Of a stretch of DNA of 64,000 nt, positions 10,731 to 23,265 are shown in pieces. Under the pieces are notes generated by a model. The model had not been told where the DNA came from. It worked only from the letters and a program-made list of their open reading frames with translations, and ran no database searches. Numbering within the stretch: position 1 is the stretch's first letter; each line of letters starts with the position of its first letter. The position numbers and the translations under genes were made by a program. This DNA comes from Leptodontidium sp. MPI-SDFR-AT-0119 (Eukaryota > Ascomycota > Leotiomycetes > Helotiales > Leptodontidiaceae), in assembly GCA_020726505.1 (NCBI GenBank), contig JAHLEZ010000004.1:2170001-2234000 (forward strand). Reading direction: 5' to 3'.

Positions 10731-12629
10731 GATGACTGCCTTGGGGGAGCCTAGACCGCTCCTGGATGAATAGGCGATTCTTGAATAGGGGGGTGAATCA
10801 CGTGGTGAGGTGAGATGAGACGGGATGTTTCAAGCTCTCAAGGTTGTCTGTTTTCGTTTCGTTTTCTCGGGACCGAAGCTTGGAGATGCTTACTATTGGC
10901 ATGAGAATGTAAGTGGAACCGGGGTATGGTGTGATAGCGGTAGCTCGGTCGTCGGCAATTTGATGTACCCGGATGGGGAGATATTTTTTTTTGAAGATGT
11001 CTGTCAGGGATATTTGTGTGCTTCCGAAAGACTGATTAGGCCATACGTATTGACTCTTTGTATCTCTAAGAAGATCTCCCTACGTTCTCTTCTCTTAGAT
11101 GGGCGTGCTTCTCTCTGCCTACGTCGATGTAGCGATCTCAAAAATAATCGAGAGATGAAGTTTCGATGTTTTTCCTAAGCGAGAATTTGGTGGGAGGACT
11201 AGCTCGACCCTATTTGGTGCTCCGAGACCCTTCAGATGCGGCAGTTGAGATGGCAAATATTATACACGCAGAAAATAAGTACACTTACGCGATGTTACTG
11301 TCAAGTCTTTTCGTAATTCTTCTTAGGACATTTGGGAGTTCATATTTTGTGATGATTTGAATATCGATCGAATGATTTCAGCAGTTTGACCCCTCAATGC
11401 CCAGCCACCTCCCGCCATCCACCCCGCTGAAGCCGATTAGATAAGGCCAGACTCTGCGCTTACAGTATCAATTTCTAGGAAGAGTACACTTGCAGCCAGT
11501 CCCGCCCGTGCCTCGGAACTACTCTACTAGCCTTGCATGTTTCAGGGACGGACTTCTAGGTCAGAAACATTCTGGGTATTTATATTTGTTAGCAAGTCCG
11601 AAAAACAATACTGTATTTATTGACTTTGGAACGTTACAGATCCAACACATGACATTCAATGACAAAAAATTGAGAATCATATAGAAATATTATCAATGTT
11701 GTCTTCAGATACCTGGCTGCATATCCAGCCTTCCGCTCCCTTTCCTTGTCAAGCGCCGGACGGGTTGTATGATAATATGGGAGATCTCTGACTAGCTAGC
11801 GTGGGGCCCTGGCGTACAGCCAATGAAAACATGCGCACTTCTTTGCCCCTCCACCAAGCATCGACTGTGCAGCGCAGAGCAGAGCAGAGAGAGCAGACCA
11901 GCCAGGACAGCACCATGATCCCATTCCTCCCCTCCACTGTCCTCCCACGCCCTCCAGATCTTCAATCACATTCAACCCTCAGACGGAGGTAACAAAGGGA
12001 CCAGCGGGACGGGTCAACTGCAAATTTTATGTGTCTGCCGCCCGAGCAGGAAGAAGCGTTCCAGTCCAGTCCAGTCCAGTCCAGTCCAGTCCACCAACCC
12101 ACCAACTCCGAGGTGCCAGTTTCACACCATTCTTAGTCAACAGCAGAAGGAATTCATACTTTCTCAACCACCAGTCCCATCAGCTCGGATCCGTCCCATC
12201 ACATCAAACCGACTGCACTCGCCAGATCTGATATCCGCTGCTGACTCTCCTCCCAATTAATCAGCTCAAACCCCCTCTTTGTCCTCCCTCGTCCCTCCCA
12301 ACATCGTCCTATGCCTGCCGTTTGCAACGCTGAAGCATCCATCATCCCATACGAATCTCTTCCAACTGGTTGATAGGCACCACCGATCTGGAACACGAGT
12401 AGAAGCGCCAGACGCTGGCACGTACCAGGACATCAGGACGACTCGCTTGCTTGCCTGGAAACATACAGCCTCATTGCGTCGGTCCCCAGTGCCAGTTCAT
12501 GCAGGTTGCGACCCGGGGGTTTTGACAGCGTCTCCCGAGGACCTCGAGCCTATTTCAACTTGTGCAGCTTGCCTACTGCCACCTACCGGTTACTACACAT
12601 TCTCTACGGTCACCGCCCACTACTGGAAT
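10731..12629. other. Intergenic / 5' region of the copper-fist gene
   Basis: No gene recognised. The first part (10.8-11.7 kb) is AT-rich with only short unconserved frames. The second part (11.8-12.6 kb) is C/T-rich and includes a CCAGT repeat. It probably holds the promoter and a long 5' leader of the copper-fist gene. CTCC-rich and poly-pyrimidine tracts typical of fungal promoters are present, but no specific operator can be named. Confidence 0.45.
12061..12093. repeat. (CCAGT)n microsatellite
   Basis: About six perfect head-to-tail copies of the pentamer CCAGT in the leader or promoter of the copper-fist gene. Confidence 0.9.
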
Positions 12630-14386
12630 ATGCCGTTAATCAATGGAATGAAGATGGCCTGGTAAGTGCAAGTGCTTGTCCCCTCCTCGTGGATGCTTGG
12701 CACGGCTGAGTGCTTTTGTATGCGCCCTGAGCCTCATTGATGTCACCAGCGTACCTGCGACATTGACATTGCTCTCTCTACTCGTCGTACTTATGAATAC
12801 ACGCTAATGTTTGTCGCTACAGTGAGCCATGTATCAGAGGCCACCGATCTACGAAATGTACCCACGCGAACGAAAGATTAATGGTGCCAGTAAGGAAACC
12901 AGGAAGGCCATTAAGCGCATGCCCACACCCTCAGGATCAGGCATGCGGCTGTAGCAGTGTAACTGCTGCCATTCCAAGGAAACAAGCCTGTCACTGTAGC
13001 AGTACTGCTACGCCTGGTAGCGATTTGCCTTCTCCAACCAAGGTTACCTTCAAAATCGATAAAAGAGCAGGCAGGCCTCCGTCTAGCAGGAAACCATCTT
13101 ACGACACAGTGAGCCTGGAGAGGATGGATGCCAGCCAAATAAATATACTCGGAGCACAACGTGTTTCTGTACCATATACAAATGGATACGCAGTGACTGG
13201 TCCAAGTCCACAGATGATGGGGTTCGCACCACCTTTTCCACAACATCACTATGGCATTCCTTTGCAGCCTCCTCCACAGGCCATCTATAACGGCACAAAT
13301 GGCTATATGAACGGTGGGATACACAATGCACTTGATCATGTCATGGAGAGTTCCTTAGCTCCTCATATGCCATTCAGCAGTGGGGATTCCGGAAAATTTA
13401 CCAACGGAGGCTCATACATGGAAGCTGCCGCGTCGGAAACTATCGGTGATGTCAAAGTATCGAATGGAGGTTCCTGTTGTGCCCCCAAGCAGAATGGCAT
13501 TACTAGACAGAATGGACATAGCCACACGTCAAGTTCTAGTTCAACAATCTCAGAACCTCGAGAACTGGCCCCTAAGGTAGCAAGCTGCTGTTCCTCCAAA
13601 GCCACTCGACAACCGCTCAAACTCGAACCCATGTCAACACAATCAACTCCGCAGATTTCACATCAAATGCTACCCCAAAATGGAATGCATTTCCCCCAAC
13701 CCACCGTCTTCACATACCCCGCGACATACGGATCCTTCCAAAACCCACTTCACCCAACCGCATGGCGACAGAGCATTCAGACGAACAACTACTCTCAAGC
13801 TCCTTTTCCACCCGGACAATTACCATTCGATGCCCCTCTTACTGCTGGACTTGATACAGTTCACACTTGTGGCTGTGGAGATACATGTCAATGTGTCGGT
13901 TGCGCAGCCCATCCATATAATGACGCAACCCAAGACTACGTGCGATCAGCATACAATCTCTCTTTGGAACACCCCAACAACGAGCCATACACAAACGGAC
14001 ATCATGCGACCAACGGGAACGGCAGCATAAATGGCAACGGAAACGGCATCTCAGCAACGCAACCTCCCTCGGCCGATCAAGTATCTTCACCTACAGCACA
14101 CACACCCTCAAGCACAACTTCCGCGAACGGAGAAGAGCAGAACTACTCAGCAGCCGACTTCTTTTTCGTCAGCTACCCGTTCTCAGGAGATGGCTGTGGA
14201 GGCGACACGCAAAGCTGCCCATGCGGCGACGATTGCGAATGTCTGGGTTGCACGATCCATCGACAGCCAACCATGCCCTGCATAGGCGACGATACAGGCT
14301 GTCCCTGCGGCGACGATTGCCAGTGTATAGGATGCGAGATCCATAAAGGCAGTGCTCCCACTGTTCTTGCCGCTCCCGCCGAGTGA
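12630..14386 (+). CDS. Copper-fist transcription factor
   Basis: Two exons, 12630-12661 and 12823-14386; 531 aa. The first exon gives MPLINGMKMA and the junction restores ACEPCIRGHRSTKCTHANER, the copper-fist DNA-binding domain (residues about 1-40: C11, C14, C23, H25, then the GRP minor-groove motif RKPGRPLSACPHP). Proteins of this family (Ace1, Mac1, Cuf1, GRISEA) bind Cu(I) and control copper uptake or detoxification genes in the nucleus. The C-terminal half has three Cys arrays of pattern CxCxxxCxCxxCxxxH near residues 360, 476 and 504 (for example CPCGDDCECLGCTIH), resembling the copper-sensing repeats of Mac1/Cuf1/GRISEA. Vicinal CC pairs (GSCC, VASCC) lie in the middle. The rest is low-complexity Asn/Gly/Ser/Pro. 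The Cys arrays favour a copper-uptake regulator, but an Ace1-type role is not excluded. Confidence 0.92.
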
Positions 14387-15140
14387 TGATTGCTGCATTT
14401 TCTTTGGATTTATCATGTATTGCATTGCATTGGCGTTATACACGAATATGGGAAGGCAACATAGCCGGGATGGGAATGACCAAAAAAGACATACAGTTTC
14501 ATGAATTGCATATATGGGATGGGAATAGGATGGATATAAAATGGGCTTGCACTTTCACTTTTCACTTTTACTTCTGCCTCTGGGATTGGATTTCCCTGGA
14601 TGAGATGATACCCCTTCCTTCCTTCTCTTCTTACCCTCAATGGTTCTTGTTGTGCCACTAATATGGCATGGCAATGAAAGCAAGAGTTTTTGTTCATATT
14701 TTCAAGTTTATAGACAGTAGTGTGAAAACCGCCACGATCACACGATTGCAATAGTCAATAGAACACTGCAATTTTGTTTTGACGTTTCTGTTCTTATTTT
14801 CTAACTCAACTAACCCGTTGAGGATGTCTTCCATGAGATTTACTCAAAAAAGACCACCCCGGGACATGCATACAGATTCATGTTACGATGCTTGAATGTC
14901 GCAAGTCCTTCCTCTTCGTCTTTTTTGCGACAATGGAGATTTTTTTATCCCTCTCTCCTTTCCAAAAGTATATACCCAAACTCCAGACTCCATCAATCTT
15001 AACACATGCACCAAAATGCGCCTGTATCACACACACCACGATCTCATCTCATTTCATCTCATATCATACACTCCATTCCACTCCATCCCATCCCATCCCA
15101 CCTCATTCCGGGTCGTTCGGTTTAAAAGTAGCGAGCGAAA
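14387..15140. other. Convergent intergenic region
   Basis: This lies between the ends of the copper-fist gene (plus) and the Zn2Cys6 gene (minus), so it holds two 3' UTRs. Around 15040-15110 it carries a simple CATCTCAT/CATCCCAT-like pyrimidine-rich repeat. No gene is supported. Confidence 0.55.
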
Positions 15141-17772
15141 CTACCACGCAATAACCGTCTCCCTCTCCTCTCTCTTCCCATCCTTCCCAGGGAGTGCCTT
15201 CTGGCATTTAACCCTTATATAGCGTTCCGGCATATGGAAATCCACAACCATCAACTGGACTCTATTCTCCTCTGGGACAAACCACCCATTCACCTCCCTC
15301 TTCTTCACTGCGCTCTTCTTCCTCATTGGTACACCCTTCCCCTTCATCTTCTCATCTTCCGCAATACTGAAAGAGCCAGCATGACGTTTCACGCCCGGAC
15401 CGTACGCCTCATCGCCGTACTCCTCGCCATGCAGTTCATTCACGACTTCTGAAATCCGACGCCCGCTCTCCCAGCCACCGATTGTGCGCTTGTCTTCCAC
15501 GACGCGTGGTGGGCTGGGATAACTGTTCATCTCGCTCGAGGATTCGGGACTCGCTGATGTAGAGGGCAATGGTGGATCAGGCAATCCATCTTCCTCGCAC
15601 GCGGCTAGCCATCTTCCTATCCTGGCGCTGAGCACACCGTCCCACATACCCTCTTGCCTTGGGTTCGCGAATAAGAGCGCGATAGCCTCGCGGCGGATCA
15701 CTGGGTCGCGGCATTTACTCGCTGTGACGTGGAGAGGAGGGACGATACCAGTGTCGAAGCTGAAGCGTGTGTTGCGCGGGAGTTGGATGGAGTCTTGCGA
15801 AGCGACGATTTTCTGGCATGTGCGTACGATGTAGGCGAAATCGTCGTTGTAGTCGTCAAACAGCATCTCGGACTCGTTTTGCACGGTGGCGAGGATTATA
15901 GCGGTACTTTTCTGGTTCAGGGAGAGAATTAGAGCGGCGGCATTTGTGACTGTTCCGTCGGGGAGGATGGCGATCTTGAGGAGAGGCGCGAAGGCTTTTT
16001 CGAAGAGTGCGAGTTGCTTGAGGTGCATTGTGTATTGTTTGGTTATCAGAGCTGGGGGATCGCTTGTCGAGGGGGCGTAGCGTCTGTTGAAGAGTGTTCG
16101 ACGGTAGAATTGGAGGGTTCGATCCATGAGAAAGTCCCAGCATCGTTGCGCGGTTGGGAAATCCGTGAAGGGGGCTGTGGGAATAGGTAGGTGCCAGATT
16201 TGGTGGGTGTCCCAAACTAGAGGAGGTATGCCAGGTACCATTCCGAAGAAGAGACCCGATCCATCAAGGCGCACGAAGGATTGTATTAGAACCTCTTCGA
16301 TTGTGAGGTCATTTTGGAGGAGAGGTACTGGAGTTGGGCTCCGAGAGGCGAGGGGTCGTTTGCGGCTTGGTACAGGTGGTTGAGTTCCATTTGGGGACTG
16401 TGCTGGCATTGGTTTGAATGTGGATGGAGTAGGAGGTGCTGTTGAAGGGGGCGTGTATGTGTTTGGTGTTGTGGGGTTGGAGGTAGATATGCCGGAGATT
16501 GAGGGTTGTCTGAGGTTACCATAGGTAGAAGCCTCTGGAGAAAGGTTTCCTAGGGGCACTCTGCTCTCACTAAAATGGCCGTTCGTTGGAGAGGACAGCA
16601 CAGGGGAGGGAGTACCCCGTTGCTCTTTTCTGAATTCCGTTCCGCCCATATGACGGATCAAGAACTCTGGATCATGCCGAGGAGATTTGCCCGAATTTCC
16701 TTGTGCATTGGAATCCTGCTCGTTGACTTTCTCGTCGGCTGTGTCCAGTTGAGGATGGTTCTCCCTTTCGAGATATTCTTCAACGTGCTGGGTAATGACT
16801 CTATCCTTTGATACATTATCGCAACCTTCTCTTGTCTGGAGAACATTTGAGACTTTGTTTACATGCGCTGGCCTAAACTTGGATGCATCAATAGCGCCTC
16901 TCCGTGGGATCCATGGCCTGGACCCGGGCTTGCCCACATAGTAACTTCGGAGGATTTTTAGACCCCCATATATCTGTTGGACACTAGAGGCGTAACTGCC
17001 TTGGAATGTCTCGAAGCAGACAAAGAGTAGGCATGCAATGAGAGCGTTCCTTAACTGAGGCGAGTTGGACGAGGAGATATAGCTGTTGAGCGATTGGATA
17101 GCTCGTAGATGTGCAAGGACTGCCTGCTCATGGTGCTTCTTATCGATGCTCTGGATGACATTGACCTTCAGGTTAGGCCCAGGGGCAGACTCCAAGCTCT
17201 TATTGAGAGCTCCAAGGGCAATGACGGAGTGTCGAATGGCGGCAACACTATGACTCTCCTGAAGAACAAGTTTCGTCCAAAAGGTAGGGTCGTAGAAGCC
17301 TGACAGTTCATGGGCTGTACGTTCAGTGAAGACTTGAAAGTATCTGTGCTCTTCTTCCGTGGTATGGATGGACACACTTGGGCCGTACAAGCTGGTAGAT
17401 GGAATCCGGGGTTGAAGCTGGATCAATCCACGGGACTGTGCGGGCTCGGGAGCATAGCCGTCACAGACTCTCCCAAACTTTTGGCACCGGAGACACTCGG
17501 GTTTTGTTTCATCACACTTGACTCTACGAGCCTGTATCAACATTAGTATCTGCCCTAGAGATGAACATGTTGAGCTTGAGACCTACTTTGCAGGTCACGC
17601 ATCCAGACTTGACCTTGGGTTTGCTTGCCCGGGGTTTCTTCACCTGCCGACCTTCATCCGAGGACGATGACCGTCGATAGAGCTCGGTGGGATAGGCTTG
17701 AATCGGCGATGGATACTGGACGGTGTGTTGCGTGGCCATCTTCGAAGGATGTTGCAAGGAGTGGTTGGCCAT
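15141..17772 (-). CDS. Zn2Cys6 fungal transcription factor
   Basis: Two exons (complement 17587-17772 and 15141-17531), 858 aa. The intron (55 nt) splits the zinc cluster: exon 1 ends SGCVTCK and exon 2 begins ARRVKCDETKPECLRCQKFG, giving CX2CX6CX6CX2CX6C with cysteines at 58, 61, 68, 75, 78 and 85. A basic stretch precedes it (KKPRASKPKVKSG). The middle carries helical segments typical of the fungal-specific TF regulatory region (LSGFYDPTFWTKLVLQESH, AIRHSVIALGALNKSLE, LIACLLFVCFETFQG). A long Pro/Ser/Thr-rich linker (about residues 345-420) follows, and then a second conserved helical half. It is a nuclear DNA-binding regulator; its targets cannot be deduced. The adjacent genes give no pathway clue. 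Confidence 0.9.
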
Positions 17773-20700
17773 GACTAGAAGGAAAGTTCAGATATGCAGA
17801 GGTACACATAAGTGGCTCTCGAGTCTCGGGACCGTCGAAGCTGCAACATGGATCAGATCAGGGATCGGCAATTGCGTATGTGTGAGAAGCGGGGGTTAGG
17901 AGTAGGAGGCAGGAAGTAATTTCTGGTCGGATTTGAGACATTCAAAAAGTACACAAATAGATAAGTAGGTAAGTAAATAGTCGGAGAGCGTTGGACATGT
18001 CGTGGTCTTAGGATGTCGAGGTGATAAGTAATGTTTGGGGGTCCTGGAACTTTAGTCTTAGTGATGTACGAAGAGCTCGCTAGGCTGTGGTCTGTGTCGG
18101 TCCTGCCGAAGTTTCGATGGCTTGGAGCTCCGAATGGACGAATCAGGAGCGGTCAGGCCCTGTAGATATTCCACAGCGAATCGCGAGATATGGGAACGAA
18201 CGGTGAGGGAGGGCAGGGCAGGGTCTTGGGTTCAATGTGGGAGGGAATGGAGGGAGGTCCGCGAGTAGAGAGGGCCTGTGGCTTTGAACTGCCGGTGTAA
18301 CACATCTGGTACAGCATAGAGAGACATGACATGGCGGCTGCAGTTTATTCAGAAAGAAAAAGAAACATCAGTCAGTCATGAAAAAAGAAAGACATGATGA
18401 GGTGGGATATGTATGATACGATGTGGTGAGTGAGGAGTCAGGAGCCAGGAGCCAGAGAAATTATAACTTTGGCTTGTTGGGAAAGAGGGTAGGTAGGTAG
18501 GTAGGTAGGTAGGTAGATAGATAGATAGATGGAAGGCAAGGTACTGACTGTACTGTACTGTATGTAAGGTTGGGAGGAGTGAGTGAGGAGTGAGTGAGGG
18601 TATGCCGGGACTTGGAAATCCAAATCCCCATCCTTCCCACGCTCCCACGCTCCCCTCCCCCCAATAATGCAGCCACCTTTCCTCTGGGCTTCTCCCACAA
18701 AGCTTCTCCAGGTTCTAGAAATACGCAATATGGTGGGTGTCCTCATACTGTGCATACGTGCCCTCCAGGTACCTACTGTGTGCCTGCTGTTTGAATAAGG
18801 TACCAGAGCCGTGGTTCGCACAGATATGCAGCGTACTGTACGCACAGCGACCGTCCCAACAACCCATTCTCAGTTCTGACTGCACATCGATTCGACATCG
18901 ACACCCCACCGATCGCCAGCGATATCTATTCATCTGTCAGGGCCTGGATGGTTGTGGATTCGATTGACTCGAAGAATGATGGGCTCGTCAGACGTCGGTC
19001 GGTGTAAAGTTATGGAACGATCCGACGCATCCTGGACAAGAATCGCACTGCGGGCAAAACCATTGGATGGATTACGGATGGATTCTTGTAGAGTTGCTCC
19101 GTGTTTTGCGGCTTCTGCCACATCCACATCCACATCCACAGGACTATCCCCATGTCTCGAAAGTAAATCGATACTCCGACGCTGATTGGCTGCAAGTACG
19201 ATCCATGGCGCAAAGTGGGAGATTCCCAGGCTTTCGCCCCTATTACTTGCGTAATTTCTATGGCATGGCATGACTGTCGGATCAACGGCCGATGCATTTT
19301 TCCTGAGATCGAGAGACGTGCTTGAGATCTGGTCAGCACTTGCACGACCTGGGTCAGTCAATTGGGACGACATATTGGCCAACTTGTGGAGATTTGGATT
19401 TGGGAAACTTCAATAAGCATCCCCAGGGACCCAACCCAACCCCCAATTTCCACCCCCCTCGCCAAGCGAGCACACGGCGGCGCCGTAAGGCTGCGTATCA
19501 ACTACGAATAGCAACAGCGCCTCATAACGCCAAATTCTACGGAGTGCATACTTTGGAACAACGACGACATCTCGCTGCAGTCAAGCCCGAGTCTTCTGAT
19601 TAGATGCGATGCTACCTACGATATTGCCAAGCTAGAGTAAGTGATTAATCCCCCTTGACATCTGACTGCCCTCAAGGGGACTTGATGAACAACACGAGTC
19701 GTTCCATATCCTTACAAGTAAGTCCTGGGCAGCATGGGCCTCTGATTCGTAAGGCTGACCCCCGTCATGCCTTGGAGGTATGGATATATTCATTTTTCTA
19801 GACCATCCAGTCTCCCTGTTCTGTCTCTCCAGACGACGCTAGTTAGTTTGTTTGTTAGCCATGCGAAGCAAGCCTGTTGATTGCTTCGAAACTCGCATCG
19901 AGCGATGTCTCTCGCCAACTCTACCTTTTAAAACGCACAAAGGCTTCCATCCTTCTGCGCCTCCTTCTTTACCTACATCAGCGACCCAGAAAATAGTGAG
20001 CCCTAACGGCTATATGCACTCCCCCAGCATGGTAAGATATTACCAAGAACCTTACAAATTTCACGACTTCTGATACATAAATAGACAATTCCTTCCCGAT
20101 CGACTGTCGGCAAACAGTCTGATCGAAAAAGAAGTTCATTTGACTTGGCTGCTTTTGTGCTTATCTCACATGTTAAGACGTCGCTATGGCCTGAAGACGG
20201 TAATTGGATTGAACGCCTCAACGCAGGCTCCCCAGCTCCTGGGATAGGGGAGCGGCCCAAAAACGACGTGGCACAATGGAGCCCTGCGGTCCATGCAGGC
20301 CGACATCTCAAGCCTGCATATCACATCCCAAGTGCTGTCGCGTGGATGCAATCAGAAGCCTCATGCCGTTTCTTCATGCAGGGGATGAGATTTGGGGGCC
20401 ATTCTCGGACGTTGATTAAGCTCCGAAAGTTCAACTGACGGTCTGCATTTCCTTGGGAGCTGGATGCTATCACCCTGGTTTGATTTTCAAGTGTCTCTTT
20501 GACAACTGGCTTGAAATGAGGATTTCGTGCCTATTTTCGTACGTGAATTCGGTTGATACGGACAACACATCGGGGTTCGAGACGCCATGGGTTGGTTATG
20601 TTTAAGATCATTCGAGCCAAGACCCCCCGAAGCTCCTTCATTTCGAAGTATTTTGTATTACCCAGAAGTAACCAAAGCTCTGATAAGGGCGATCCACCCC

Positions 20701-21863
20701 AAAAATCCAGCTTCGAGCCATGGAAAACAAGTGATTGCATTACTCTGCTATCATCTTGCTCTCTCTAGGGGTTACGCCCAGCCTATTTCATAGTACTTCG
20801 GCAAACATGGACATCTTTCGAACTTGATATGCCTCTTGGAGCATAAAGACCCCGATGCCATGTCGGAGGTATCTCTCGAATTCCTCCTTTCCTCCGTCAA
20901 ATCCTTCAGTGAAGCGGAGGATAAATGAAAGTAAGCTGAGATCACACTAGGACTGTCTATAAGATGGCCCGGACATCAACATTCACGAAAGAGAGGGCAG
21001 AGGGGCGGGCATAATAGGACCGAGAGGAGAGACGAGGAGAAAGAGAGCGGACGACTAACCCCCTTCTCTCTGCTCTCTGCTTCAGCATCTAGTATAGGAG
21101 GAAGTATAGAGCTGAGAACTACGGAGAAATCGCGTCATCGGGTATGCATATAACTAACTACCCGATATTCCCATCTGGTATGTCGTACTTGACAACCAGT
21201 CAGATCTAGACGATCCATCCCCTCCTAGCATTTACTCATATACATGGAGCGTTCCCGGAGGATTAGAGCTGACATGACATCTGCTTTCCTGTCTCCAAGG
21301 CCTCAAGAGAAGGGTAAAAGGGAATTGTCGGCAAGGCGAGCTGGAAACATGTGTTTAGCATGTGGTGAAAATTAGCTGGATTCATCTATGACTCCTCGAC
21401 TTGGGGCAGAAAGAAGACATGAAAATGTCTATGGTGAACAAAGATATCGCAGTACAATACAGAATTTAGTCTCCCGTACCCTGAAACCTCCTACCAAACA
21501 CCACTGCCGAAATGCACCAAGAAAATATCCTAGCACCCCGAAACTCGGGACGATCTGAAGCAGACTTGCTTACTCCCTTCCCAACAACTCGGTTCAAAAC
21601 ATCACAAACATCGCCGGATCCCACACTGCTTTCAAAGAGACTTATGTTTGATTTCTCAAGTATGACAAATATCTGACGAATCAAACGGATCTAGCTGTGA
21701 AAATGACGGAACACACCCCGCGATTGCTCACCCCGCTCTCTTCAGCCTCGTCGACAAACATCTATTAAAAAGACTTCAATCTTGCAAAGGAATACTCTTT
21801 TCATATACTTCAACATACATATTTCCTTATTTAGTCTTGTCATAGAAGAAGAAAAATTGCGAA
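17773..21863. other. 4-kb gene-poor region
   Basis: I found no supported gene. Small frames (for example 18930-19382 minus, 150 codons) are overlapped by equally long frames on the opposite strand and have no motif. The left part is presumably the promoter of the Zn2Cys6 gene; the right edge holds the promoter of the DOPA-dioxygenase-like gene, with a TATA-like TATTAAAAAG about 100 nt upstream of its ATG. A GTAG/GATA microsatellite lies at 18488-18531. Confidence 0.5.
18488..18531. repeat. (GTAG)n-(GATA)n microsatellite
   Basis: About seven GTAG units run directly into about four GATA units. On the minus strand this generates the artefactual peptide repeat PTYL in open frames. Confidence 0.9.
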
Positions 21864-22759
21864 ATGGCAGATCCGTCACTGTATACCTACCCCTCTCCTT
21901 TAGAGGGGTATGAGAATGCCCCGCAGCTATCAGATGAGAAGGCTGAGGATGGAAAGAGTGAGTTTACCTATCTCTATTCCCTCCAAAAGAAACTTGACCC
22001 CAATCAAGCAATCTCCTCAATCATTTCATTTCTCACAGTAGAAAGACCTCATCACTAACACTCAAAATTCCAGGTTACAAAAACCCCCAAACAGGTATCC
22101 TAAGCAAGAGCTACGAGCGTTTCGTCGAACCACTCGATAATGGCCGACGAGGAGCTTTGTGAGTACTACAATCATACTTACTTAATGGCCCTATACACAA
22201 CGTCTCGGAATTCCATTATTCAAGCTTGAGATATGACATTGAGTTGTGCTGATTGTACTTGTCAACAATAGCGATATACACATCTACTACTTCCAAGCCA
22301 ACCCAGCACAACTCCAATTCGCCAAAGACCTCTGGACGCGGATCCGTCTCGAATGTACGTCCCCCTCTCCCTCTCCCTCTCCCTTTCCCCAAATCCAAAA
22401 TCAACTCAAAATCAACTCCAAAATCCAAATCCAAATCCAAAAACAACAAACAAACAAAGCTAACACTCCCCTCCCCTCCCACAGTCCCCGAACTCCGCAT
22501 CTACACTTTCTGGGAGCGACCCATCGGCCCGCACCCAGTAGCAATGTTCGAAGTGAACCTCTTCACGCCCGCGCAATTCGGCGCCTTCATCCCGTGGCTG
22601 GTGATAAACCGCGGGCCCTTGAGTGCGCTCGTGCATCCCAATACGGTCGATGAGAAGGGCGAGATGTTGGATGAGTATAGGGATCATACGCAGAGGGCTA
22701 CGTGGATGGGGACGCCGGTCGTGTTGGATTTGAGTTTGTTTAGGGGGATGGGGTATTGA
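21864..22759 (+). CDS. DOPA 4,5-dioxygenase family protein
   Basis: Four exons: 21864-21957, 22074-22158, 22272-22354, 22485-22759; 178 aa. The spliced protein contains RGAFDIHIYYFQANPAQ, then ELRIYTFWERPIGPHPVAMF and LFTPAQFGAFIPWLVINRGP, the hallmarks of the small DOPA-dioxygenase family (Pfam DOPA_dioxygen). The conserved histidines in HIYY and PIGPH are candidate iron ligands. The family is named for the Amanita enzyme that opens DOPA in betalain synthesis. Ascomycete members generally have no proven substrate, so extradiol ring cleavage is inferred. The absence of a signal peptide suggests a cytosolic enzyme. All three introns are phase-checked. Intron 3 contains a CTCTCC tract and an AATCC-rich tract complementary to a repeat just after the stop. 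Confidence 0.88.
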
Positions 22760-23265
22760 GGCTTTTGGGGTGATGGGGTGGAAGGTTGGGTGCGGGAGTT
22801 GGATTTGGATTTGGATTTGGATTTGGATTCAGAAGGCATATGAAATGTTCACTTGAATTTAGCTTTCGTGAAGGGCATAGTGAAACTTTGAAAGATAGTG
22901 AATGTTGAGCAAGACACCGAGACACAGTGGAAGTGTACGATGCAGAGAGTCTGGTTTGTATATACCTTCCGCTGGACATTCTCCAAGACACACAACAAGG
23001 AAACGATCATTTTATTGCTCGATATGGTATCATTACAACTCACGGTGGCTTTCCACCTCTTTCCACCTCCACAAATCCCCGCTTCTCAGTTGATAATACG
23101 AGTCACCAAGGTGTTTATCATTCACGTCACCACCCCATATGCAATTCGCTATCAACAGTCACAATAAAGACCTTTATCCCGTCTAAACAAACCACCCCAG
23201 GTATGAAACCCAGTGCCAGCAAACGCCTGTAATGAATTTCGAAAGCTGCAAGCAGCGAAATGTGC
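22760..23265. other. Convergent intergenic region
   Basis: This contains the 3' UTRs of the dioxygenase-like gene (plus) and CK2 beta (minus). A short GGATTT repeat lies at about 22800-22830, immediately after the dioxygenase stop. No gene is supported. Confidence 0.55.
22800..22830. repeat. (GGATTT)n repeat in the 3' UTR of the dioxygenase gene
   Basis: About five units of GGATTT. The tract is complementary to AATCCAAATCC sequences in intron 3 of the same gene (about 22420-22440). Confidence 0.85.

Noticed and set aside
18376..18845. Frames with a repeated Pro-Thr-Tyr-Leu peptide
   Set aside because: Created by the GTAG/GATA microsatellite, present in overlapping frames; not a CRISPR array or a protein repeat.
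18930..19382. 150-codon minus-strand frame in the gene-poor interval
   Set aside because: No recognisable domain, competing long frames on the other strand, CATCCACAT repeat inside; composition looks non-coding.
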